Assembly (NCBI GenBank): GCA_947458775.1
Contig: CANGZX010000009.1
Location: 1 to 10,477, forward strand
DNA from: Sphingobacteriaceae bacterium
GTDB lineage: Bacteria; Bacteroidota; Bacteroidia; Sphingobacteriales; Sphingobacteriaceae
Length of the DNA: 10,477 nt
Direction: 5' to 3'
A program made the position numbers and the translations under genes. The notes under the pieces were generated by a model, which saw only the letters and a program-made list of their open reading frames with translations, ran no database searches and was not told the DNA's origin. This document shows, piece by piece, positions 1-6,143 of this stretch (positions are counted from its first letter, which is position 1; each line of letters opens with the position of its first letter).

Positions 1-1
1 A

Positions 2-1225
2 GAAGGGGTAATTGCAGAATGGCACAAAAAAGTGGGTGATAAAATTAAACGCGACGATGCTTTGGCTGACGTGGAAACCGATAAAGCGACCATGGAAGTA
101 ACTGCCTATGCCGAAGGAACCTTATTATACGTAGGAGTTGAAAAAGGACAAGCAGCCAAAGTAAACGATATTATTGCCATTGTAGGTAAAGAGGGTACCG
201 ATGTAACACCTTTATTAACCGCAGTACCAAGTACTCCGGCGCCTGCAGCGGAACCTGCTCCTGTTGCAGCTGCGGCTACAAGTAGCGCTGCTCCAGCAAG
301 CACTCCAACGGCAGTTGTTACGAGTGGCGACGATTCACGAGTAAAAGCATCGCCTTTGGCTCGTAAAATTGCGCAAGAAAAAGGAATTGATTTACGCCAC
401 GTACAAGGCAGTGCCGAAGGTGGACGTATTGTGAAGAAAGATATCGACGGTTTTGTACCGGGTGCCGCACCAATAGCGACCAGTAACAATGCTCCGGTAG
501 CTAGCACCGCTGCTACCCCAAGCATTCCGAGCTTTGTTGGCGAAGAAAAATATAGCGAAGTACCGGTTTCGCAAATGCGTAAAGTAATTGCCAAGCGTTT
601 AGCGGAAAGCTTGTTTACCGCTCCTCATTTCTACTTAACCATTAGTGTAGATATGGAAAACGCCATGGCCGCTCGTACACAAATTAATGCGGTAGCGCCG
701 GTAAAAGTATCTTTTAACGATATCGTGATTAAAGCTGTAGCCAATGCATTAAAGAAACATCCAGCCGTAAATTCATCGTGGGGTGGCGATACCATTCGCT
801 TCAACGAACATACCAATATTGGCGTAGCCATGGCAGTTGAAGATGGTTTATTGGTGCCAGTGATACGTTTTGCCGATGGTAAATCGCTTTCTCATATTTC
901 TGCAGAGGTAAAAGAATTTGGCGCAAAAGCCAAGGCTAAAAAACTTCAACCTGCCGATTGGGAGGGTTCTACCTTTACCGTATCTAATTTAGGCATGTTT
1001 GGTATCGATGAGTTTACCTCTATCATCAACTCACCAGATGGAGCTATTTTATCGGTAGGTGCCATACAAGAAGTTCCGGTAGTTAAAAACGGAGCCGTAG
1101 TACCGGGCAATGTGATGAAATTAACCTTAGGTTGCGATCACCGTGTGGTAGATGGGGCAACGGGTGCTGCGTTCTTACAAACCCTAAAAGGTTTATTGGA
1201 AGAGCCGATACGTTTATTAGCCTAA
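2..1225 (+). CDS. pdhC: Pyruvate dehydrogenase E2, dihydrolipoamide acetyltransferase (5' truncated)
   Basis: This is the acyltransferase core of a 2-oxo acid dehydrogenase complex, most likely pyruvate dehydrogenase, which moves the acetyl group from lipoyl-lysine to CoA in the cytoplasm. The frame is open from base 2, so the gene starts left of the window; the GTG at 32 is an internal valine of the lipoyl domain. In order one sees the end of a lipoyl domain with ETDKATME (lipoyl lysine codon 83-85), a Pro/Ala-rich linker (about 212-335), a peripheral-subunit-binding domain (about 341-460, with ASPLARKIA and GGRIVKKDI), a second linker, and the catalytic domain ending in DHRVVDG (catalytic His codon 1139-1141) with SNLGMFG before it. 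One lipoyl domain is visible; related E2 proteins often carry another upstream. The gene is convergent with pit and shares its terminator. The family is certain; pyruvate rather than another 2-oxo acid is inferred from overall resemblance to Bacteroidota PdhC. Confidence 0.93.
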   Translation, partial: EGVIAEWHKKVGDKIKRDDALADVETDKATMEVTAYAEGTLLYVGVEKGQAAKVNDIIAIVGKEGTDVTPLLTAVPSTPAPAAEPAPVAAAATSSAAPASTPTAVVTSGDDSRVKASPLARKIAQEKGIDLRHVQGSAEGGRIVKKDIDGFVPGAAPIATSNNAPVASTAATPSIPSFVGEEKYSEVPVSQMRKVIAKRLAESLFTAPHFYLTISVDMENAMAARTQINAVAPVKVSFNDIVIKAVANALKKHPAVNSSWGGDTIRFNEHTNIGVAMAVEDGLLVPVIRFADGKSLSHISAEVKEFGAKAKAKKLQPADWEGSTFTVSNLGMFGIDEFTSIINSPDGAILSVGAIQEVPVVKNGAVVPGNVMKLTLGCDHRVVDGATGAAFLQTLKGLLEEPIRLLA

Positions 1226-1241
1226 GTGAACTGAATAAATA

Positions 1242-1276
1242 AAAAAAGGCATCCCGATTTTCGGGATGCCTTTTTT
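1242..1276. terminator. Bidirectional rho-independent terminator between pdhC and pit
   Basis: A perfect stem pairs GGCATCCCGA (1248-1257) with TCGGGATGCC (1261-1270) around a TTT loop. It is flanked by A6 (1242-1247) and T6 (1271-1276), which extend the pairing to 16 bp. The A-tract on one side and T-tract on the other let it work on both strands, which suits the convergent genes pdhC (stop at 1225) and pit (stop at 1296). Confidence 0.92.
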
Positions 1277-1295
1277 ATGCTACCTAAATCACTCT

Positions 1296-2576
1296 TTAGT
1301 TTAAAAAGAACGAGAAAACATAATACAGTATAGCTGCTAATAAAGCAGAGACTGGAATGGTTAATACCCATGCCCAAATAAGGTTTACGGTTACACCCCA
1401 ACGTACTGCTGAGATGCGTTTACTCAATCCAACGCCAATAATAGAGCCAGTAATGGTATGCGTGGTTGATACCGGTATTTTAAAGTGTTCGGTAAAAAAT
1501 AAGGTTAAGGCTCCAGCAGACTCTGCGGCAACTCCTTCAAATGGGGTTACTTTGGTAATTTTAGAACCCATGGTTTTTACAATTTTCCAACCACCGCTTA
1601 GGGTTCCTAAAGCAATTACAGAATAACAAGCTAAGGGTATCCACCCTGGAATATGGCCAGGGTAATCGCCATTGGGCAAAGCAACATCCAACCAAGCCGG
1701 TAAGCTTTCTTGCGCTACGCCAGAGGTGTGAATGTAAACAGCTACAGCAGCGGCAATAATACCCATTACTTTTTGCGAATCGTTACCACCGTGGCCCAAA
1801 CTAAACGCTGCAGAAGATACCAATTGCATTTTGCGCAACCATGCACTTGCTTTGGTTTCACTTAAGCTGCTAAAAATTAAGCAGAAAAAACCTATCGAAA
1901 AAACAATTCCTGCGAATAAAAGCCATTTTAAATTGTGTGATTCTGCAACAACACTCCAGAAATGAGAGTCAAAACGGGGTTTTTTAATTTCAAATATCAT
2001 TCGGCTACGTACAAAAAGCGCCGTAATAGCCATGATGATTAAAGTCCAAATTTTAGGTAAAATTCCCTTTTTAGATGAATGTAATAACCATACGGATAAG
2101 AAGTAAGAAACTAACATACCAATAAGTGGGGCTAATACAATAAACGATGCGATAACCAATACACCCGAAGGCAAACCGCCATCTTTACCAGCTGTAAACC
2201 ATACTACCGAGCCTACACCGGCGTGCGCAATGGCTGCACCGGCAAATCCACCAATTAAGGTATGCGATGAACTAGATGGAATACCCAACCACCAGGTTAA
2301 TAGGTTCCAGGCAATGGCAGCAACAATACCGGCTAAAATTACGGTAAGGTTAATATCCATGGTGTTTGCCGTTTTGGCAACAGTATCGGCAACGCCGAAG
2401 CCAAATACCCAATAGGCTAAAAAGTTAAAAAAGGCTGCCCAAACTACCGCCTGAAATGGGGTAAGTACTTTGGTGGAAACTACGGTTGCAATAGAATTGG
2501 CGGCATCGTGAAAACCATTGATATAATCGAATACCAAGGCAAGCCCAATAATGGTAAAAAGTAGCGTTAAGCCCAT
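1296..2576 (-). CDS. pit: Inorganic phosphate transporter, PiT family
   Basis: A 426-residue integral membrane protein of the PiT family, which imports inorganic phosphate by ion symport across the cytoplasmic membrane. Both halves of the family's inverted duplication are visible: GFHDAANSIATVV (residues 21-33) with GIPSSSSHTLIGG (98-110), and GGNDSQKVMGI (263-273) with PVSTTHTITGS (368-378). Hydrophobic segments fill most of the length; a more polar stretch around 190-218 probably forms a loop between the halves. The start ATG (2574-2576) lies 9 bp downstream of the stop of the DUF47 gene, so the two are almost certainly co-transcribed. That pair is a recurrent arrangement in bacteria, with DUF47 as the presumed Pit accessory or regulator. 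Regulation probably comes from the PHO-box-like promoter at 3254-3288. The family is very secure; whether phosphate is taken up with H+ or Na+, or as a metal-phosphate, cannot be read from the sequence. Confidence 0.96.
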   Translation of the reverse strand: MGLTLLFTIIGLALVFDYINGFHDAANSIATVVSTKVLTPFQAVVWAAFFNFLAYWVFGFGVADTVAKTANTMDINLTVILAGIVAAIAWNLLTWWLGIPSSSSHTLIGGFAGAAIAHAGVGSVVWFTAGKDGGLPSGVLVIASFIVLAPLIGMLVSYFLSVWLLHSSKKGILPKIWTLIIMAITALFVRSRMIFEIKKPRFDSHFWSVVAESHNLKWLLFAGIVFSIGFFCLIFSSLSETKASAWLRKMQLVSSAAFSLGHGGNDSQKVMGIIAAAVAVYIHTSGVAQESLPAWLDVALPNGDYPGHIPGWIPLACYSVIALGTLSGGWKIVKTMGSKITKVTPFEGVAAESAGALTLFFTEHFKIPVSTTHTITGSIIGVGLSKRISAVRWGVTVNLIWAWVLTIPVSALLAAILYYVFSFFLN

Positions 2577-2585
2577 AGCTCTTGC

Positions 2586-3233
2586 TTAAGCGTGTTTAAC
2601 TAAAATAGATTCCAATACATTGGCTGCGTCTTCACACATATCGGTAGCGGTTTCTAAGGCGGCCAATACTTCTTTGTATTTAATTAACTGCACAGCGTCT
2701 TTTTCGTAAGCAAACAAATCACCTACTGCTCTATCAAATACGTAATCGGCTTGGTTTTCGATGCTGTTGATACGCACACAAGAATCGGCAATAGCCCGGA
2801 TATTTTTTAGGTTGCGTAATTCCCGTACGGCTTTATCTAAATCGGTTACAGCTTGGAGGATTAATTCGGCTAATTTTTGAATAGGCTCGGTAATGATATC
2901 TACTTTATACAAAAGCATACGGTTAGCCGATCCGTGAATATAATCTGCTACATCATCAATGGCAGTGGCCAATTGGTGAATATCTTCCCTATCAAACGGA
3001 GTAATAAAGTTTTTGCTGAGTTCTAAATAAATTTGGTGGGTAATATCGTCACCAATATGCTCCATGTTTTCGATTTCTTTAAAAAACTCCAAGCGATCAT
3101 CAGCATTTTTGGTATTAACGGCTTTGTTTAATAACTCGGCCATATTAATCAAATTGTTGCTTGCCTGCTCAAAAAGTGGGAAAAAGTTTTTGTCCTTAGG
3201 TATAAAGTACTGAAAGATGGTATTTAATGACAT
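2586..3233 (-). CDS. DUF47-family PhoU-like protein, Pit accessory/regulator
   Basis: A 215-residue, predicted all-helical cytoplasmic protein of the DUF47 (PhoU-like) family, usual length for the family. Family signatures are the acidic ENMEHIGDDITH (55-66), TPFDREDIHQL (78-88) followed by IDDVADYI (92-99), ENQAD (159-163), and EVLAALETATDMCEDAANVLES near the C-terminus (188-209). The repeated E/D-xxx-D patterns resemble the metal-cluster ligands of PhoU. DUF47 proteins are generally encoded directly before pit genes and are thought to modulate the transporter; the direct activity is not known for this protein. Its stop is 9 bp from pit. It is separated from the PhoR-like kinase gene by 56 bp containing a PHO-box-like repeat and a TAnnTTTG element, so it is probably the first gene of a phosphate-controlled DUF47-pit unit. 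No transmembrane segment or signal peptide is visible. Confidence 0.92.
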   Translation of the reverse strand: MSLNTIFQYFIPKDKNFFPLFEQASNNLINMAELLNKAVNTKNADDRLEFFKEIENMEHIGDDITHQIYLELSKNFITPFDREDIHQLATAIDDVADYIHGSANRMLLYKVDIITEPIQKLAELILQAVTDLDKAVRELRNLKNIRAIADSCVRINSIENQADYVFDRAVGDLFAYEKDAVQLIKYKEVLAALETATDMCEDAANVLESILVKHA

Positions 3234-3253
3234 TACTATCGGGTTTAATTAAT

Positions 3254-3288
3254 CAAAGTTATAATTGTTGTGTTAAGTTAATGTTAAG
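3254..3288 (-). promoter_or_regulatory. PHO-box-like promoter of DUF47-pit
   Basis: On the minus strand the order is CTTAACA (3288-3282), TTAA, CTTAACA (3277-3271), then 9 bp and TAACTTTG (3261-3254). The 7-4-7 direct repeat has the 11-bp period of PhoB/PhoP operators and also fits the Bacillus TTAACA-N5-TTAACA pattern. TAACTTTG is a perfect match to the Bacteroidota -7 consensus TAnnTTTG. No TTTG/TTG element stands at the usual -33 position; the repeat occupies that place, as in PhoB-activated promoters where the box replaces the -35. The ATG of DUF47 is 20 bp downstream of the -7 element. Which regulator binds is inferred, not shown. Confidence 0.6.
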
Positions 3289-3289
3289 T

Positions 3290-4312
3290 CTATGCTTTTT
3301 GTAGGGTAAAGCCAAAGGTAGAACCAACGCCCTCGGTACTACGAACGGTAATGGTTTGTTTTTGAGCTTCTAGCATGTGTTTTACTATGGCCAATCCTAA
3401 GCCAGAACCGCCGATTTCCCGAGAGCGACTTTGATCGGTGCGGTAAAAACGTTCGAAAATACGGGCTTGATATTTTTCTTCTATACCAAGGCCATCATCG
3501 GTTACTTCAACCAATAGTTGATCGTGTAATTCGAATACTTTTAAGGAAGTAGTACCATTGGGTTTGCCGTATTTTATAGAGTTATCAATCAGGTTAACCA
3601 ACACCTGTCTTATTTTTTCTCTATCGGCTTCTACCTTAATAACGGTTTGGTATTTGTCTTTAAATTCTAGGTTTATGTGGTGTTTTTTTGCTTGTAATTC
3701 AAGCGATTCTACCACTTCTTGCAACAAAATACTGATATCGAAAATTTCGTAATTGATGGGTAATTCGCCGCTTTCGAGTTTAGAAATGGCATCTAAATCT
3801 TTTACCAAAAAACTCAACCGGTCTACGTTTTTGGAGGCTTTTTGTAAAAATTTTTGGGTTTGTTCTGGATTGGATAACAAATCGTCTTGCAGCGCTTCAA
3901 TGTAGCCTTGGATAGCAAAAAGTGGTGTTTTAAATTCGTGGGAAATATTGGCTAAAAATTCTCGGCGAAACTCTTCTTGTTTCTTTAAACTATCTATCTC
4001 CGATTTTTTATTGATGGCCCATTCTTTTACTTCTTGCTCAACATCGTAAATGGGGTCATCGCTCACATATTCGCCTAAGGCATCTTTTAAATCTTTACCC
4101 AATTTTAAATTATGAATAAGCTTGTAGATAAGCTTAATTTTACTGTATAGAAACCGTTCGGTGAGGTAGTAAAATACAACAAAACTGGTACCCAGGGCAA
4201 CCGCAAAGGTAGCCAACATATATAACCAATTGTGCTGAAAATAGAAGTTTAAAAGTGCTAAAGATAGGGCAACTGCTAAGGCATTAATTAATACTAAAAC
4301 AGAAAGTTTCAT
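3290..4312 (-). CDS. PhoR-like sensor histidine kinase without adjacent regulator
   Basis: A 340-residue membrane histidine kinase. Two N-terminal transmembrane helices (about 3-23 and 29-50) are joined by a loop of only a few residues, so there is no periplasmic sensor domain. A linker follows, then the H-box ANISHEFKTP (121-130, phospho-accepting His125), the N-box NLIDNSIKY (240-248), G1 box DDGLGIE (272-278), F-box FERFYR (286-291) and G2 box GGSGLGL (301-307). All catalytic boxes are intact. The short N-terminus and the GYIEAL sequence after the H-box resemble PhoR kinases, which sense phosphate through PhoU/transporter partners. The neighbours DUF47 and pit fit that reading. The start ATG lies 6 bp after the stop of the methyltransferase gene, so the two are probably co-transcribed. 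No response regulator gene is adjacent. Histidine kinase is certain; the PhoR role is inferred from context. Confidence 0.9.
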   Translation of the reverse strand: MKLSVLVLINALAVALSLALLNFYFQHNWLYMLATFAVALGTSFVVFYYLTERFLYSKIKLIYKLIHNLKLGKDLKDALGEYVSDDPIYDVEQEVKEWAINKKSEIDSLKKQEEFRREFLANISHEFKTPLFAIQGYIEALQDDLLSNPEQTQKFLQKASKNVDRLSFLVKDLDAISKLESGELPINYEIFDISILLQEVVESLELQAKKHHINLEFKDKYQTVIKVEADREKIRQVLVNLIDNSIKYGKPNGTTSLKVFELHDQLLVEVTDDGLGIEEKYQARIFERFYRTDQSRSREIGGSGLGLAIVKHMLEAQKQTITVRSTEGVGSTFGFTLQKA

Positions 4313-4318
4313 AAATTT

Positions 4319-5503
4319 TTAAGCTAATGGGGCTGCATCCGGGCTTTCTCTTCTGCTGCCTTCGTATAATTCATACTCTAATAAACGGCAATCTAATTTA
4401 CCATTGTAAAATTCTACCCGTCGCGAAGCACGTAAACCTATGCGTTTAGCCAAATCGGGGTTGCCGGTAAATATATAACCACGGTAGCCCTTTGCTTCTT
4501 GCTTCATAAAATCGCCCATGCGTTTATAGGTGGCCTCTAGTTTGGTATGTACCCCCAAACGTTCTCCGTATTCGGGATTAAACATAATTACTCCTGGTGT
4601 ACTAGGAACAGGAGTTTCGACAAAATCGCATACTTTAAAAGTAATTAATTGATCTACGCCAGCTGTTTGGGCATTTTTTCGAGCTATATCCACTGCATCG
4701 GCCGAAATATCGGTAGCAATAATTTCAAAATCGATGGTTTTAACCGATTGATCTTTTAACAAACGGCGTTCGGCGAAAAATACCTCTTCCTCGTAACCCA
4801 ATACGTGCATAAAGCTATAATTCATGCGGAATAAACCCGGGCGTTTATTGGTTGCCAACAAGGCGGCTTCAATGGCCAAGGTGCCCGAACCACACATGGG
4901 GTTTACAAAAGGACTTTTTTGATCCCAATTGGTAGACATAATGGTACTTGCAGCTAAAGCCTCTAACATGGGTGCTTTGCCCGGCAATTTCCGATAACCG
5001 TGTTTGGCTAGGGTTTCGCCTGATGTATCCAAAAATATATCGGCTTTATCATCTTTCCAATACAAGTGAATAACCACTTTATCTAACTCGGGACCGGTAT
5101 TGGGGCGAATTTCTTTTTTCTCTTTAATGCGATCTACAATGGCATCCTTTACCTTTAAATTGGCAAACAAAGGCGTGGTAATAGTTTCGTTATCTACATT
5201 GGAGGTAACGGAAAAATAACCAGTGAAATCAATTAAACTCTCCCACTCCATTTCTACCAACTCTTTATATAATCGAGCCGGATTTTCGGCGGTAAAGCTT
5301 TTTAAAGAATAAAGCACCTGGCTGGCACAACGTAAATTGAGATTGAGTTTAATACAATCTGTTACGGTACCGGTTAATTCTAAGCCGGTACTAAACACCC
5401 TATCGGGAGTAAAGCCTAGGGCTTCTACTTCCGCTTGTAAATAAGGTGCTAGGCGCTTATTACAGGTGATGATGATTTTACTTTTGGTGTGGAAAACTTG
5501 CAT
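4319..5503 (-). CDS. THUMP-domain class I SAM-dependent RNA methyltransferase (RlmL N-half type)
   Basis: A 394-residue cytoplasmic RNA methyltransferase, matching the THUMP plus methyltransferase half of E. coli RlmL (23S rRNA m2G) without the RlmK half, as is usual outside enterobacteria. A THUMP region spans about residues 45-160. The Rossmann-fold domain shows VNPMCGSGTLA (200-210, SAM-binding motif I), an acidic ATDIS (263-267, motif II) and NPEYGERLG (309-317), equivalent to the NPPYGERL catalytic motif IV with Pro replaced by Glu. This substitution removes one residue of the usual [ND]PPY motif but may be common in the phylum. The start ATG is at 5501-5503; a weak TAACTTCG element (5520-5513, one mismatch to TAnnTTTG) lies 9 bp before it. 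It is the first gene of the minus-strand cluster, followed after 6 bp by the histidine kinase. Family is secure; the exact target guanosine is not known. Confidence 0.9.
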   Translation of the reverse strand: MQVFHTKSKIIITCNKRLAPYLQAEVEALGFTPDRVFSTGLELTGTVTDCIKLNLNLRCASQVLYSLKSFTAENPARLYKELVEMEWESLIDFTGYFSVTSNVDNETITTPLFANLKVKDAIVDRIKEKKEIRPNTGPELDKVVIHLYWKDDKADIFLDTSGETLAKHGYRKLPGKAPMLEALAASTIMSTNWDQKSPFVNPMCGSGTLAIEAALLATNKRPGLFRMNYSFMHVLGYEEEVFFAERRLLKDQSVKTIDFEIIATDISADAVDIARKNAQTAGVDQLITFKVCDFVETPVPSTPGVIMFNPEYGERLGVHTKLEATYKRMGDFMKQEAKGYRGYIFTGNPDLAKRIGLRASRRVEFYNGKLDCRLLEYELYEGSRRESPDAAPLA

Positions 5504-5571
5504 GATATTTTGCGAAGTTAATCAATTAAAATATGGAGATTTGTTACTAGTATTTTAAAAATTTAGAATTA

Positions 5572-5940
5572 ATGGATATTAAAGGAAAAGTACACGAAGT
5601 TAGCGAAGTAATTACCGTAAGCGAAAAGTTTAAAAAGCGTGAGGTAGTAATTGAATATGCAGAAAATCCGAGCTACCCGGAATATGTAAAATTAGAAGCT
5701 GTACAAGATAAAGTAAACTTGCTTGATGCCGTAAAAGTAGGCGACCAAGTAGAGGTATTTTTTAACTTACGTGGCCGTCCGTGGACTGATAAAAACGGAA
5801 AAACACAATATTTTAACACCCTTTCGGTGTGGAGATTAAACGTTTTGGGAGGCGCTGCTAGTGCTGCACCTACACCAGAATTTGCGGCACCTGCAGATTT
5901 ATCTGCTGAACCTGGTGCTGAGGATGATCTTCCATTCTAA
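5572..5940 (+). CDS. DUF3127 protein, OB-fold-like with SSB-type C-terminal tip
   Basis: A 122-residue protein of the DUF3127 family, small proteins typical of Bacteroidota. The N-terminal part (about 1-92) is rich in beta-strand patterns (KFKKREVVIEYA at 19-30, DQVEVFFNLRGRPWTDKNGK at 58-77, VWRLNVLG at 86-93), consistent with the OB-fold assignment of the family. A low-complexity Ala/Pro/Glu linker (95-116) leads to EDDLPF at the very C-terminus. That is the architecture of bacterial single-strand DNA-binding proteins, whose acidic DDxPF tip binds replication and repair partners. Function is unknown; a nucleic-acid role is inferred. The ATG at 5572 is preceded by an A/T-rich leader (AAAAATTTAGAATTA) with no Shine-Dalgarno. 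A hairpin terminator follows directly, so it is probably monocistronic, and it is transcribed divergently from the methyltransferase gene. Confidence 0.9.
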   Translation: MDIKGKVHEVSEVITVSEKFKKREVVIEYAENPSYPEYVKLEAVQDKVNLLDAVKVGDQVEVFFNLRGRPWTDKNGKTQYFNTLSVWRLNVLGGAASAAPTPEFAAPADLSAEPGAEDDLPF

Positions 5941-5957
5941 GCAAAAAACATTTTAGC

Positions 5958-5995
5958 AAAAAAGCCGTTCCGAATTTCTTCAGAACGGCTTTTTT
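5958..5995 (+). terminator. Rho-independent terminator after the DUF3127 gene
   Basis: GCCGTTC (5964-5970) pairs with GAACGGC (5983-5989). A6 upstream (5958-5963) and T6 downstream (5990-5995) extend this to a 13-bp stem around a 12-nt loop, in which GAA and TTC can pair further. It begins 18 bp after the DUF3127 stop codon. Confidence 0.88.
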
Positions 5996-6077
5996 CATTT
6001 TTACACTAACCAAACTACTTGTAATAACTATTAAATACATTTAATACTCAAAAATAGAGCGCTAGCTCCTTGTATTT

Positions 6078-6105
6078 TGTTAAGAGCTTGTTAAAAAGTG
6101 TTAAA
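6078..6105 (+). promoter_or_regulatory. Triple TGTTAA direct repeat, candidate OmpR/PhoB-family operator
   Basis: Three copies lie in phase: TGTTAAG (6078-6084), TGTTAAA (6089-6095) and TGTTAAA (6099-6105), 11 and 10 bp apart, which is about one helical turn each. The first two form the same 7-4-7 layout and share the heptamer with the box at 3271-3288. The site lies upstream of the kinase-regulator operon starting at 6144, so it could be an autoregulatory operator. A TATTTTTG (perfect TAnnTTTG) lies at 6132-6139, 26 bp downstream, but no TTG is found at the expected -33. Function is inferred. Confidence 0.42.
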
Positions 6106-6110
6106 ATAGG

Positions 6111-6130
6111 TGGCGCTACGCCAAGCTTGG
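6111..6130 (+). repeat. Two overlapping inverted repeats before the kinase start codon
   Basis: TGGCG-CTA-CGCCA (6111-6123) is a perfect 5-bp stem with a 3-nt loop, and CCAAGCTTGG (6121-6130) is a perfect 10-bp palindrome. They share CCA, so as RNA hairpins they would exclude each other. A related small dyad, GAGC-GCTA-GCTC, lies at 6057-6068. They could be protein-binding dyads or leader structure; no known regulatory family is recognised. Confidence 0.35.
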
Positions 6131-6143
6131 GTATTTTTGAACC

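Noticed and set aside
32..34. GTG as the start codon of the E2 gene
   Set aside because: The same frame continues upstream to base 2 with EGVIAEWHKK, normal lipoyl-domain sequence before VGDKI, so this GTG is an internal valine.
106..594. Minus-strand ORF of 162 codons under pdhC
   Set aside because: It is antisense to the lipoyl and Pro/Ala linker region of pdhC; its Ala/Gly-rich sequence is a mirror of that composition and shows no family features.
1357..1626. Plus-strand ORF of 89 codons within pit
   Set aside because: It is antisense to the conserved C-terminal half of pit, including the VSTTHT motif, and has no supporting features.
5513..5520. TAACTTCG (minus) as a -7 element of the methyltransferase gene
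   Set aside because: One mismatch to the consensus and no TTG at the proper spacing upstream; mentioned in the gene entry but not called as a promoter.
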